Source: Arcobacter arenosus
GTDB taxonomy: Bacteria > Campylobacterota > Campylobacteria > Campylobacterales > Arcobacteraceae
Assembly: GCF_005771535.1 (NCBI RefSeq)
Contig: NZ_VANU01000002.1
Location: 434,001-498,000, forward strand
Length of the DNA: 64,000 nt
Reading direction: 5' to 3'
Made by a program: the position numbers and the translations under genes. Below are positions 52,784 through 63,361 of the stretch, piece after piece. The stretch's first letter is position 1. Each line of letters begins with the position of its first letter. The notes beneath the pieces were generated by a model that was given only the letters and a program-made list of their open reading frames with translations, made no database searches and had not been told where the DNA came from.

Positions 52784-53447
52784 AGGTTTATTTGTATTAG
52801 TTCAGTTTTCTGTAACTGTAGCAATTGTAATTGCTGCAATGTATACGTTAAGAAACCATGTCCATAAAATTATTAAAATCTGGATGAAAGTTCAAATCTA
52901 TTTATTAGGTATAAAACTAGAAGAGGTTGGAAAACTAGATGAATCATGTGATTTAGTCTTAATGAATCACCAAAGTTTATTAGATATTATTATTATGGAA
53001 CATATTCACTCAAGACACTTAGCTTGGGTTGCAAAAAAAGAGATTACTGATTTACCATTCTTTGGACATATTATTAAGGGACCAAATATGATCTCAATTG
53101 ACAGAGAAGATAAAGCTGGCATTATCCATTTAATAAAAGAAGTAAAAGACAGACTTGGGCGTGGAAGACCAATTGCAATGTTCCCTGAAGGAACAAGATC
53201 AACTGGAAAAAAAATGTTTGATTTTAAGCCAGGTGCAAGGTTAATTGGAAATAAATTTAATTTAAAAGTTCAACCTGTAATCATCATAAACACAAGGGCA
53301 ATTTTAGATTCTAAAAAACTAACACAAACACCTGGTATTGTAAAGGTAATTTACTTAGACCCAATACAAGCAGATAAAAACACTGATTGGTTTGAGAAAA
53401 CAGAACAAAATATGAAATCTGTATTTGAAAAAGAGATTAATAAGTAA
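52767..53447 (+). CDS. plsC: 1-acyl-sn-glycerol-3-phosphate acyltransferase
   Basis: Makes phosphatidic acid by acylating lysophosphatidic acid at the inner membrane. An N-terminal membrane helix (VLVQFSVTVAIVIAAMY) precedes the catalytic NHQSLLDI (His and Asp of the HX4D motif) near residue 72, then the substrate motif MFPEGTRSTG near 140 and QPVIIINTRA. 226 residues, a usual length. It overlaps the preceding SH3 gene by 17 bp and abuts crcB. Confidence 0.92.
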   Translation: MLARIRGLFVLVQFSVTVAIVIAAMYTLRNHVHKIIKIWMKVQIYLLGIKLEEVGKLDESCDLVLMNHQSLLDIIIMEHIHSRHLAWVAKKEITDLPFFGHIIKGPNMISIDREDKAGIIHLIKEVKDRLGRGRPIAMFPEGTRSTGKKMFDFKPGARLIGNKFNLKVQPVIIINTRAILDSKKLTQTPGIVKVIYLDPIQADKNTDWFEKTEQNMKSVFEKEINK

Positions 53448-53833
53448 TGACTCTTTCTTGGCAAACAATATTAGCTATTGGTTTAGGTGGATTTTTAGGT
53501 GCAATTGCAAGGGCTTACTCTGTACACCTAAGTAATAAACTTATACCTTTGGAGTTTCCTTTAGGTGTATTAATTGTAAATATTTTAGGAAGTTTTATAA
53601 TAGGTGTTTTATTTGCTATCTTTGCCCACTATACAATAAATGATTCCCTTAAAGCCTTTCTTACAACAGGATTTTTAGGGGCTTTAACCACTTATTCAAC
53701 CTTTGCAATTGAGAGTTTCTTTTTATTACAAACTTCACTATTCCTTGGATTAACTAATATGTTCTTAAATCTATTTGGAACAGTACTTGCTGCTGCAAGT
53801 GGATATAAGTTACTTCACTTTTTTCTGAAATAG
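53447..53833 (+). CDS. crcB: Fluoride channel CrcB/Fluc
   Basis: Four-helix dual-topology fluoride exporter, 128 residues. Signature blocks GGFLGAIARAYSVHL, PLGVLIVNILGSFIIGVLF and TTGFLGALTTYSTFAIES, including the pore Asn and the Phe/Thr/Ser region, are intact. No fluoride riboswitch is visible ahead of it because it is coupled to plsC with a one-base overlap, so it is probably constitutive. Confidence 0.93.
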   Translation: MTLSWQTILAIGLGGFLGAIARAYSVHLSNKLIPLEFPLGVLIVNILGSFIIGVLFAIFAHYTINDSLKAFLTTGFLGALTTYSTFAIESFFLLQTSLFLGLTNMFLNLFGTVLAAASGYKLLHFFLK

Positions 53834-53889
53834 TATTCACATTAACTTAAAAAATTGACTTACGTCATTTCATTTAAGCTTCAAAAAGA

Positions 53890-53895
53890 TATAAT
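53890..53895 (+). promoter_or_regulatory. Likely -10 box (TATAAT) for tatA
   Basis: TATAAT is preceded by an A-rich run and lies 34 bp before tatA. A TTGACT further upstream is too far to be its -35. Confidence 0.45.
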
Positions 53896-53928
53896 TATCA
53901 CTAAAAATTAGATAAGAAGGATTTAAAA

Positions 53929-54156
53929 ATGGGTATGCCAGGTGGTATGGAGTGGATATTAATTGCTCTAGTTGTATTACTATTATTTGGTGGAAAGAAA
54001 ATTCCAGAATTAGCAAAAGGTTTAGGAAGTGGTATTAAAAACTTCAAAAAAGCTGTAAAAGATGATGAAGAAGTAGCTACAACTGAAAAAGCTGAAGAGA
54101 TTGAAAAAAAAGCTGAGGCTAAAAAAGAAGAGCCTACTGAAAATAAAACTGTATAA
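53929..54156 (+). CDS. tatA: Twin-arginine translocase subunit TatA
   Basis: 75-residue pore component of the Tat pathway that exports folded proteins. The layout is classical: short N-terminus, membrane helix [25 protein letters not shown] with the FGxxKxPEL hinge, an amphipathic helix, and a charged tail rich in Lys and Glu. AAGGATTTAAAA precedes the ATG. TatC is not nearby. argS follows 14 bp later. Confidence 0.93.
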   Translation: MGMPGGMEWILIALVVLLLFGGKKIPELAKGLGSGIKNFKKAVKDDEEVATTEKAEEIEKKAEAKKEEPTENKTV

Positions 54157-54170
54157 TATAAGAGACTAGA

Positions 54171-55760
54171 TTGCAAAAATTAGTAAAAAATTATATTGAA
54201 GATATTTTAGAAAAAGAGGTAGTTTTAGAGAAACCTAAAGATATTACTTTAGGACACTTCGCAACACCAGTAGCTTTTTCTTTGGCTAAAGAATTAAGAA
54301 AATCACCTATGATTATAGCTGAAGAACTAGCTTCAAAGTTTGATGAATCAATTATTTTCGAAAAAGTTGAAGCTGTTAAAGGTTTCATTAACTTTAAACT
54401 TTCAAATGGATTTTTAGAACAACTTTCAAAAGAAGCATTACAACTTGGAAACGATTTTGGAAAATGTGAAAAAAGAGATCAATCAATACTTTTAGAATAT
54501 GTAAGTGCTAATCCTACTGGACCACTTCATATAGGTCATGCAAGGGGAGCTGTTCTTGGTGATTCTATTGCTAGAGTTGGTAGACATTTAGGTTTTGATA
54601 TTACAACTGAGTATTATGTAAATGATGCAGGTGCTCAAATGGATATGTTAGGTCTATCTATCTCTTTAGCAGGTCGTGATTTAATTTTAAAAGAAACTGT
54701 TGAATATCCTGAAAAGTATTATAGAGGTGATTATTTAGTTGATATTGCCCAACAAATCTTTGAGAAACATGGAGCAGAAATTTTCCATGATGAATCAAGA
54801 TTTAGAGAAATGGCTGAGTTTGGAAAAGATATTGTAATGAATATTATAATTTCTGACCTAAAAGATGTAGGGATAGAATTTGATAACTTTGTTTCAGAAG
54901 CATCTTTATATGACGCATGGCTTGATACAAAAAAAGTTCTACTTGACAATGGTTCACTTTATGAAAAAGATGAAAAAATATTTTTAAAGTCAACTTTACA
55001 TGGTGATGACAATGATAGAGTTGTAGTAAGAGAAAATGGAATACCAACATATCTTGCTGGAGATATAATTTATCATAAAAATAAGTTTGATAGAGCTTAT
55101 GACCATTATATAAATATTTGGGGTGCAGATCACCACGGATATATAAAAAGAGTACATGCTGCAGTTGAGTTCTTAGGAAACGATTCTTCAAAACTTGAAA
55201 TTTTACTTTCTCAAATGGTTCAATTACTTAAAGGTGGAGAACCTTATAAAATGAGTAAAAGAGCTGGTAATGTAATCCTAATGAGCGATATAGCTGAAGA
55301 GATTGGTTCAGATACGCTAAGATTTGTTTTCTTAACTAAAAAAAGTGATACTCACTTAGAGTTTGATTTAGATATGTTAAAAAATCAAGATAGTTCAAAT
55401 CCAATTTTTTATATTAATTATGCATATGCTAGAATTAATCAAGTATTCAAAAAAAGTGAAAAAAGTTTTGAATCAGTATTAAATGAAAACTATGAAAATC
55501 TTAATCAAGATGGTTTAAATTTAGTATATGAGTCTTTATTAATGCCTTCAGTATTGGAAGAGGCATTTGCAAAAAGAGATATGCAAAAGATTACTGATTA
55601 TCTTTATTCTCTTGCATCATCAGTACATAGATTTTACAATGAACATAAAATTGTTGGAAGTGATGATGAAAATAAATACTTAAAAGTTTTAAGTCTTTGT
55701 GCATTAACAATTAATGTAACATTAGGTTTATTAGGAATAAAAGCTAAAGAGGTGATGTAA
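54171..55760 (+). CDS. argS: Arginyl-tRNA synthetase
   Basis: Class I synthetase, 529 residues. Arg-specific N-terminal domain (1-105), HIGH motif in TGPLHIGHARGAVLGD near 118, and YKMSKRAGNVI near 362 (KMSK variant), plus the helical anticodon-binding domain. The start is TTG at 54171, because the coding pattern begins QKLVKNYIEDIL directly there and no other start is available nearby. It shares tatA's direction with a short spacer. Confidence 0.94.
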   Translation: MQKLVKNYIEDILEKEVVLEKPKDITLGHFATPVAFSLAKELRKSPMIIAEELASKFDESIIFEKVEAVKGFINFKLSNGFLEQLSKEALQLGNDFGKCEKRDQSILLEYVSANPTGPLHIGHARGAVLGDSIARVGRHLGFDITTEYYVNDAGAQMDMLGLSISLAGRDLILKETVEYPEKYYRGDYLVDIAQQIFEKHGAEIFHDESRFREMAEFGKDIVMNIIISDLKDVGIEFDNFVSEASLYDAWLDTKKVLLDNGSLYEKDEKIFLKSTLHGDDNDRVVVRENGIPTYLAGDIIYHKNKFDRAYDHYINIWGADHHGYIKRVHAAVEFLGNDSSKLEILLSQMVQLLKGGEPYKMSKRAGNVILMSDIAEEIGSDTLRFVFLTKKSDTHLEFDLDMLKNQDSSNPIFYINYAYARINQVFKKSEKSFESVLNENYENLNQDGLNLVYESLLMPSVLEEAFAKRDMQKITDYLYSLASSVHRFYNEHKIVGSDDENKYLKVLSLCALTINVTLGLLGIKAKEVM

Positions 55761-55888
55761 TGAAATGGTTTATAATTATACTTATAATTTTAATTGGTAT
55801 TGCAATCTCAACGGGATATATGGGTGGAGCTAAAGATGCTGCATCAAACTATAATAAACTATTAACAGGAAAACCTGCTGCTAATTAA
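55760..55888 (+). CDS. Small membrane peptide, 42 residues
   Basis: Starts with ATG overlapping the last base of the argS stop and is preceded by AGAGGTGATG. Residues 2-18 (KWFIIILIILIGIAIST) form a membrane helix, followed by a polar tail GAKDAASNYNKLLTGKPAAN. No family is recognised; a Tat- or Sec-linked role is a guess from being next to tatA and argS. A terminator hairpin begins at its stop, which supports it being the last gene of the operon. Confidence 0.55.
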   Translation: MKWFIIILIILIGIAISTGYMGGAKDAASNYNKLLTGKPAAN

Positions 55889-55911
55889 TAAAAGGGATTA
55901 TCCCTTTTATT
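55887..55911. terminator. Bidirectional terminator between argS operon and rsfS
   Basis: A perfect 11-bp stem (AATAAAAGGGA with its complement, TTA loop) is flanked by A/T-rich tails on both strands and lies between two convergent operons. Confidence 0.8.
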
Positions 55912-55921
55912 ATATAGATTT

Positions 55922-56245
55922 TTAGGCTTTAGCCTCAAGTTCACTTAAGAACTCTTCAATAGTATATTTTTCTCTATATTTTTCACTCATTAGATGAATA
56001 AAAATATCACCCATATCTATAATTGTCCAATTTTCATCATCATCAACTCTTAAAAACTCTTCACCTAAAGGTTTTAAATCATTTTTTAAATAGTTTAATA
56101 ATGCAAATCCATGTTTTGGGTTTAATGTAGTAGCTATAACCACATAATCAACTATATATTCTTTGTTTGTTAAGTCAATAACTTCAATGTTTTCAGCTTT
56201 TTTATCATCTAAAATAGCTTTAATTGTCTCTAATCTTTTGTTCAA
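55922..56245 (-). CDS. rsfS: Ribosome silencing factor RsfS
   Basis: Binds ribosomal protein L14 and stops subunit joining when nutrients run out. 107 residues with the RsfS/Iojap pattern KKAENIEVIDLTNKEYIVDYVVIATTLNPKHG and WTIIDMGDIFIHLMSEKYREKYTIEEF. Its start overlaps the nadD stop by 4 bp; the nadD-rsfS pairing is widely conserved. Confidence 0.92.
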   Translation of the reverse strand: MNKRLETIKAILDDKKAENIEVIDLTNKEYIVDYVVIATTLNPKHGFALLNYLKNDLKPLGEEFLRVDDDENWTIIDMGDIFIHLMSEKYREKYTIEEFLSELEAKA

Positions 56246-56793
56246 ATTTTACCTTTTTCTTTCCAGATGTTTTTTACATCTTTTCTAATTTTTTTGGGAA
56301 TATAATTTAATCTAAAAGTGTTTCTTAATTCAGTAGAACTAATTTTAATATCAACCTTTAGTTTTTTAACATTTCCATTGTTATTGTATTTTATTCCATC
56401 TCTAGTAACTACAACAAGGGTTACAAGTTTTTCAATCTCTTCAAAACTGTCCCATAAATGAAACGACTTATAATTGTCCGCACCTATAATTAAGTACAGT
56501 TTTTCAGGTTTATACTTTTTTAAAACAAATTTAATTGTTTCAATAGAATAAACTGGTCTTTTCATATCAATTTCAAAAGAAGAAACTTTAACAGATTCTT
56601 TTTTTGAAAAGAGTTTTTTTAGTAATTTAAATCTTGTTTTAGCATCCAAAAAAGATTTGACTTTAAGGGGATTTAAATATGCAGGGACAATAAGCAATAA
56701 ATCTATATCTAACTTTTTTAAAGCTTTTTTTACAATGGTTTGGTGACCAATATGTGGAGGGTCAAAACTTCCACCAAAAATTGCTATATGCAC
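56242..56793 (-). CDS. nadD: Nicotinate-nucleotide adenylyltransferase
   Basis: Makes deamido-NAD in NAD synthesis. 183 residues with the nucleotidyltransferase start GGSFDPPHIGHQTIV (HIGH-type), IIGADNYKSFHLWDS near 100, and the ISSTELRNTFR motif near 152, which is the ISSTxIR signature of NadD. Divergent from pgk across a 171-bp spacer. Confidence 0.93.
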   Translation of the reverse strand: MHIAIFGGSFDPPHIGHQTIVKKALKKLDIDLLLIVPAYLNPLKVKSFLDAKTRFKLLKKLFSKKESVKVSSFEIDMKRPVYSIETIKFVLKKYKPEKLYLIIGADNYKSFHLWDSFEEIEKLVTLVVVTRDGIKYNNNGNVKKLKVDIKISSTELRNTFRLNYIPKKIRKDVKNIWKEKGKI

Positions 56794-56882
56794 CTATATA
56801 TTACCTTTATACAATGATTAAATAATATTATAGCAATTTTTCGATAAAATATCCACGATTTTGTTAATTAAGTGGGGAATTG

Positions 56883-56898
56883 ACTATAAATTTATAGT
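56883..56898. promoter_or_regulatory. Perfect 16-bp palindrome upstream of pgk
   Basis: ACTATAAATTTATAGT lies 67 bp before the pgk start. It overlaps a TTGACT at 56880-56885 that could be a -35. It might be an operator or a chance AT palindrome. Confidence 0.25.
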
Positions 56899-56964
56899 TA
56901 TAACTTGGCTAGGTGTGTGAACAATTTTTAACACAAATTTAATACAGTTTAAAATGAGGGAAAA

Positions 56965-58161
56965 ATGAAATTACAAGAGATTAAAAACATTGATATTGAT
57001 GGGAAAAAAGTATTTATAAGATGTGACTTTAATGTACCTATGGATGAATATAATAATATTACAGACGATAGAAGAATAAAAAGTGCATTAAACACAATTA
57101 GATACTGTATTGATAGAGATTGTTCAATTATTTTGGCATCACACTTTGGTAGACCGTCTGAACCAGGAGAAGAGAAATATTCTTTAAAACCAGTTGCAAA
57201 AAGATTACACACTCTTTTAAAACAAGAGATAAAAATGGCAAAAAATGTAATTGGCGATGACACACTTGAAACTGCACAAAATCTTGAAGCAGGTGAGATT
57301 TTATTACTTGAAAACTTAAGATATGAGCAAGGTGAGAAAAAAAATGATGAAGAATTTGCTTCAAAACTAGCATCGATGGCTGATGTATATATCAATGATG
57401 CTTTTGGTGTTTCTCATAGAGCTCACGCATCTGTAGAGGCTATTACAAAATTCTTTGATATTAAACATAAAGCAGCAGGGTTTTTATTAGCAAAAGAGAT
57501 TAAATTTTTCTATAAAATTATTGAAGAGCCAAAAAGACCATTTGTTTCTATTATTGGTGGGTCAAAGGTTTCTGGAAAGCTTGAAGTTTTACATAATCTA
57601 ATTACAAAAGTTGATAAGATTTTAATTGGTGGAGGGATGGCGTTTACATTCTTAAAAGCCCAAGGTTATGAAGTAGGAAAATCATTAGTTGAAGATGATT
57701 TAATCCCTGATGCAAAAGAGATTATGCAAAAAGCACAAGAGTTAGGAGTTAAACTTTATCTACCTGTAGATATTGTTGCAGCTGAAGCTTTTGATGCAGA
57801 TGCAATAGCTAAACATGTAACAGCTCAAGAGATTCCAAGTGAGTGGATGGGACTTGATATTGGACCAGCAACTGCTCAATTATTTAGATTTGCACTTTCA
57901 GATGCAAATACTATTTTATGGAATGGACCAATGGGTGTTTATGAAATGGAAAAATTTGCAAAGGGAAGTACTAGAATCTCTAATACTGTTGCTCAATCTT
58001 TTGCAACAACAGTTGTTGGTGGTGGAGATACAGCAGATTTAGTTAGAGTAACTGGAGATGAAGAGGATATGACATTTATCTCTACAGGTGGTGGAGCATC
58101 ATTAGAGTTAATTGAAGGAAAAGTTTTACCTGGAGTTAAAGCTTTGGTTTTACAGGATTAA
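56965..58161 (+). CDS. pgk: Phosphoglycerate kinase
   Basis: Interconverts 1,3-bisphosphoglycerate and 3-phosphoglycerate. 398 residues with [18 protein letters not shown] at the N-terminus, [13 protein letters not shown] near 52, [15 protein letters not shown] near 145, [11 protein letters not shown] near 195 and the GGGDTADLV nucleotide site near 352. GAGGGAAAA precedes the ATG. In related genomes gap commonly stands directly upstream of pgk; here nadD does. Confidence 0.96.
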   Translation: MKLQEIKNIDIDGKKVFIRCDFNVPMDEYNNITDDRRIKSALNTIRYCIDRDCSIILASHFGRPSEPGEEKYSLKPVAKRLHTLLKQEIKMAKNVIGDDTLETAQNLEAGEILLLENLRYEQGEKKNDEEFASKLASMADVYINDAFGVSHRAHASVEAITKFFDIKHKAAGFLLAKEIKFFYKIIEEPKRPFVSIIGGSKVSGKLEVLHNLITKVDKILIGGGMAFTFLKAQGYEVGKSLVEDDLIPDAKEIMQKAQELGVKLYLPVDIVAAEAFDADAIAKHVTAQEIPSEWMGLDIGPATAQLFRFALSDANTILWNGPMGVYEMEKFAKGSTRISNTVAQSFATTVVGGGDTADLVRVTGDEEDMTFISTGGGASLELIEGKVLPGVKALVLQD

Positions 58162-58165
58162 TTCA

Positions 58166-59706
<1,541 letters not shown>

Positions 59707-59935
59707 TTATAAACTATAATCTTTTGTAGAACTTCTACGTTGTCAAAGAAAATTTAACTAGTCATTTACTTTAGTAAACTCCTAGATTAAATTTTCTTCT
59801 CCGTCTTGAATTTCAAACAAAATCTCACTATTTTTAACTATTTATTTGAAGTTAATTTATCAGTACAGATTAAAAGTTTTTGTTTAAAATTTATTGGAAT
59901 TTTAAATTAAAATTTTAAATTGTTATAGGAAAAAA
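59707..59935. repeat. Inverted-repeat element in the fabI-lysA spacer
   Basis: The 229-bp spacer has nested pairing: AAGAAAATTTAACTAG (59746-59761) with CTAG-A-TTAAATTTTCTT (59782-59798), one extra base on the right, around an inner TTTAC/GTAAA hairpin (59765-59778). A smaller GTAGAA/TTCTAC hairpin sits before (59726-59738). The rest is AT-rich. It could be a terminator for fabI or a dispersed intergenic repeat. The lysA promoter must lie after it, and its position is not clear. Confidence 0.5.
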
Positions 59936-61144
59936 ATGAGTATTAATTTTAAAGAATTAGCAGACAAATATCAAACACCATATTATGTATATGATTTTGA
60001 TTATATTACAAATCAATATCAAGAGTTAAAAACTGCATTTAAAGCAAGAAAGTCTTTAATCGCATATGCTGTAAAAGCAAACTCAAATCTATCAGTTATA
60101 AAACATTTAGCATCTTTAGGTGCAGGGGCTGATTGTGTTTCTATTGGTGAAGTAAAAAGAGCATTAAAAGTTGGAATAGCTCCATATAAGATTATTTTTT
60201 CAGGTGTTGGTAAAATTGACTCTGAAATAAAAGAAGCATTAGAACTTGGTATTTTAATGATAAATGTTGAATCAGATGCAGAGTTACAAAGAGTAGAAAC
60301 TATTGCAAAAGAACTTGATGTTGTTGCAAGAATCTCTATTAGGGTTAATCCTAATATTGACCCAAAAACACATCCATATATTTCAACAGGATTACATGAA
60401 AATAAATTTGGTGTAGATATTGATACAGCAAAAAGAATGTATATTCAATGTAAAAACTCAGATAATTTAGAACCAACTGGTATTCATTGCCATATTGGTT
60501 CACAATTAACTGAACTTCAACCAATTAAAGAATCAGTTCAAATTATTGCTGATTTAGTAAGAAATCTTTCTGCTCTTAAAATTGAGCTTTCTTTTATAGA
60601 TGTTGGTGGGGGACTTGGAATTATTTATGATGATGAAAAGTTAATTGATACAAATGAATATGCACAAGCAATTTTAGAAACAATGTTTGGTCTTGATATT
60701 ACAATTGTATGTGAACCAGGAAGGTTTTTAGTAGGGAATAGTGGTACTTTTGTAACTAAAGTTTTATATGAAAAAATAAATGGTGAAAAAAGATTTGTTA
60801 TTGTTGATGGAGCTATGAATGATTTAATTAGACCAGCTTTATACAATGCCTACCATAAAATTGAAGTTTTAAATGATAATAAAGAGTTTAGCGATTGTAA
60901 TTTAGTTGGTCCTGTTTGTGAAAGTGGAGATTTCTTTGCTAAAAATATTGAATTACCACAAACACAACATAATGATTTGGTTGCTATATATTCTGCAGGA
61001 GCTTATTGTTTTACAATGGCAAGCAATTATAATACTAGGGGAAAAGTTGCTGAAATTGCATATGAAAATGGTGAATATAGATTAATCAGAAAAAGAGAGA
61101 CTTTTGAAGATATAATTGCTTTAGAAGAAGAGTTTATAAAATAA
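59936..61144 (+). CDS. lysA: Diaminopimelate decarboxylase
   Basis: PLP enzyme forming lysine from meso-diaminopimelate. 402 residues: LIAYAVKANSNLSVIKHL (PLP Lys) near 44, GLHENKFGVD near 155, HCHIGSQL near 187, GGGLGI near 225, EPGRFLVGN near 262 and GPVCESGDFF near 333, with active-site Cys at the dimer interface. TATAGGAAAAAA precedes the ATG. Leads into the pheA-hisC-dxs run. Confidence 0.95.
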   Translation: MSINFKELADKYQTPYYVYDFDYITNQYQELKTAFKARKSLIAYAVKANSNLSVIKHLASLGAGADCVSIGEVKRALKVGIAPYKIIFSGVGKIDSEIKEALELGILMINVESDAELQRVETIAKELDVVARISIRVNPNIDPKTHPYISTGLHENKFGVDIDTAKRMYIQCKNSDNLEPTGIHCHIGSQLTELQPIKESVQIIADLVRNLSALKIELSFIDVGGGLGIIYDDEKLIDTNEYAQAILETMFGLDITIVCEPGRFLVGNSGTFVTKVLYEKINGEKRFVIVDGAMNDLIRPALYNAYHKIEVLNDNKEFSDCNLVGPVCESGDFFAKNIELPQTQHNDLVAIYSAGAYCFTMASNYNTRGKVAEIAYENGEYRLIRKRETFEDIIALEEEFIK

Positions 61145-61168
61145 TAAAAGCAATAAAAAGGTTGGGTT

Positions 61169-62236
61169 ATGAGTGAGACTGGACTACAAGAATTAAGAGA
61201 TAAGTTAGATTCAATTGATAATGAATTATTAAAACTTATAAATAAAAGAATGGAAGTTGTTCATCAAGTTGGAGCGTTAAAAGCACAAAGTGGGGGAGCA
61301 ATATATAGACCTGAAAGGGAAAAAGCTATTATTGATAGACTTGAGTCATTAAATGATGGTAAACTAAATAGAACTGCAATTGAAGCACTTTTTTTAGAGA
61401 TTTTTGCTATTTCTAGAAATTTAGAACTTCCAGAAAATATAGCATATTTAGGTCCTGAAGGAAGTTTTACTCATCAAGCAGCAGAGGGTAGATTTGGTGC
61501 AATGAGTTCATATTTGCCAATTGGCTCTATTAAAGGTGTATTTAGGGAAGTTAGTTCAAAAAAAGCAAAATTTGGAGTTATACCTATTGAAAACTCTTCA
61601 AATGGAATTGTAAGTGATACCATTAGTTGTCTTTCAAATTATGACCTTAAAATTATTGCTGAAGTGGTTCTAAATATTCACCATACTCTAGCAACAACAT
61701 GTGATAAGGTTTCAGATATAAAAAGAATTTATTCTAAAGATATTGCCTTTGATCAATGTAGTAGATTTTTAGAGAATGTTGGACTTGATGAAGTTGAACA
61801 TATACCTGTTGAGTCAACAACAAAAGCTGCAAAATTAGCTTTAAATGAAAAAGGAAGTGCAGCAATTTGTTCCCATGTTGGAGCAAAGATTTATAATCTT
61901 CCAATTTTATTTGAAAATATTGAAGATAAAGATAACAATAAAACAAGATTTTTTATTGTTAGTGATTTTGAAAATGGTAAAAGTGAACATGATAAAACAT
62001 CAATATTAGTTAAATTACCAAATACTCCTGGTGCATTAGTTGAATTTCTAACAGATTTTGATAGAGCAGGAATAAACCTGACAAAAATCAAATCACACAT
62101 TGTAGAGGGTGTTTCTATTTTCTTTATTGATTTCAATGGACATAAAGATGATGATAATGTAAAAACAATTTTTGATAAACATGGTGAATCTATAAAATTC
62201 TTAGGTTCATATGTTAAAGAAGTAGAGGATATTTAA
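61169..62236 (+). CDS. pheA: Chorismate mutase / prephenate dehydratase (P-protein)
   Basis: Makes phenylpyruvate for phenylalanine. 355 residues in three parts: AroQ chorismate mutase (1-90; LDSIDNELLKLINKRMEVVHQVGALK), prephenate dehydratase (94-270; YLGPEGSFTHQAAE, IPIENSSNGIVSDT, IKRIYSKDIAFDQC, ESTTKAAKLA, NKTRFFIV) and a C-terminal ACT domain. In the ACT domain the usual ESRP-like block that binds Phe reads KSHI (62090-62101), so feedback control may be altered. AAAAGGTTGGGTT precedes the ATG. Confidence 0.94.
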   Translation: MSETGLQELRDKLDSIDNELLKLINKRMEVVHQVGALKAQSGGAIYRPEREKAIIDRLESLNDGKLNRTAIEALFLEIFAISRNLELPENIAYLGPEGSFTHQAAEGRFGAMSSYLPIGSIKGVFREVSSKKAKFGVIPIENSSNGIVSDTISCLSNYDLKIIAEVVLNIHHTLATTCDKVSDIKRIYSKDIAFDQCSRFLENVGLDEVEHIPVESTTKAAKLALNEKGSAAICSHVGAKIYNLPILFENIEDKDNNKTRFFIVSDFENGKSEHDKTSILVKLPNTPGALVEFLTDFDRAGINLTKIKSHIVEGVSIFFIDFNGHKDDDNVKTIFDKHGESIKFLGSYVKEVEDI

Positions 62237-62238
62237 AA

Positions 62239-63348
62239 ATGAAATTTAATAAAGTTCTGGATAATTGTAAAATCTATGAAGCAGGAAAGCCAATTGAGCT
62301 TGTAGTTAGAGAATATGGAGTTGATACAAAAGATATTGTAAAGCTTGCTTCAAATGAGAATCCATATGGAACCTCACCAAAAGTAACTAAAAAAATTCAA
62401 GATATTTCAAAAAATATGTTTATGTATCCTGATGATTCAATGTATGAATTAAAAGAAGCTCTTGCTAATAAGTTTAAAGTTACTAGTGAAAACATTGTTA
62501 TTGGTGCAGGAAGTGACCAAGTAATTGATTTTTTAGTAAAAGCAAAATGTGATGAAAATTCTAAAATTTTAATGAGCAAAACTACTTTTGCTATGTATGA
62601 AATTTATGGAAGACAAGCAGGTGCTGAAATTTTAAGAACACCGGATGATCAGCACAATTTAGAGCAATTTGAAGCTATGTATAAAGAACATGGTGCAGAT
62701 ATGATTTTCTTATGTTTGCCAAATAATCCACTTGGTGAGTGCTTGGATACAAAAGATGTCTATGAGTTTTTAGAAAAAATTGATAGTGAGACATTAGTTG
62801 TTGTTGATGGTGCTTATCAAGAATATGCGGCATTTAAAGATTCAAAAAAGAGAATTGATCCAGCTGATTTAATAAATAAATTCCCAAATACAGTTTATTT
62901 AGGAACATTCTCAAAAGCTTATGCTTTAGGTGGAATGAGAACTGGATATGGAATTGGTCAAGTTGATATTATAAAAACAATGTATAAATTAAGACCTCCA
63001 TTTAATATTTCAACATTATCTCTTGCAGCTGCTATTGAGGCATTAAAAGATGAAGAGTTTGTAAATGAGTGCATAAAACTTAATTTTGATGAAATGAAAA
63101 GATATGAAGAGTATGCTTTAAATAAAGGTTTTTCATATATAGATAGTTATACAAATTTTATTACACTGAAATTTGAAGATAAATATATCTCTAAAGAAGT
63201 TGCTCAAAACTTACTTGAAAGAGGTATTATTATAAGAGATTTAACTTCTTATGGAGTTAATGCAATAAGAATTACAATTGGATCAGAAGAACAAAATACA
63301 AAAGTATTTAAAGTATTAGATGAAGTATTGGACGAACTAAAAAAATAA
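62239..63348 (+). CDS. hisC: Histidinol-phosphate aminotransferase family (class II)
   Basis: PLP aminotransferase, 369 residues: LASNENPYGTSP near 37, GAGSDQVIDFL near 91, CLPNNPLGECLD near 158, VVDGAYQEYA near 188 and the PLP-lysine motif GTFSKAYALGGMRTGYG near 227, all typical of HisC. It sits 2 bp after pheA, and HisC homologues can also act on phenylpyruvate or prephenate; so a role in phenylalanine or tyrosine synthesis as well as histidine is plausible. Confidence 0.9.
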   Translation: MKFNKVLDNCKIYEAGKPIELVVREYGVDTKDIVKLASNENPYGTSPKVTKKIQDISKNMFMYPDDSMYELKEALANKFKVTSENIVIGAGSDQVIDFLVKAKCDENSKILMSKTTFAMYEIYGRQAGAEILRTPDDQHNLEQFEAMYKEHGADMIFLCLPNNPLGECLDTKDVYEFLEKIDSETLVVVDGAYQEYAAFKDSKKRIDPADLINKFPNTVYLGTFSKAYALGGMRTGYGIGQVDIIKTMYKLRPPFNISTLSLAAAIEALKDEEFVNECIKLNFDEMKRYEEYALNKGFSYIDSYTNFITLKFEDKYISKEVAQNLLERGIIIRDLTSYGVNAIRITIGSEEQNTKVFKVLDEVLDELKK

Positions 63349-63361
63349 AGAGCTTAGGACT

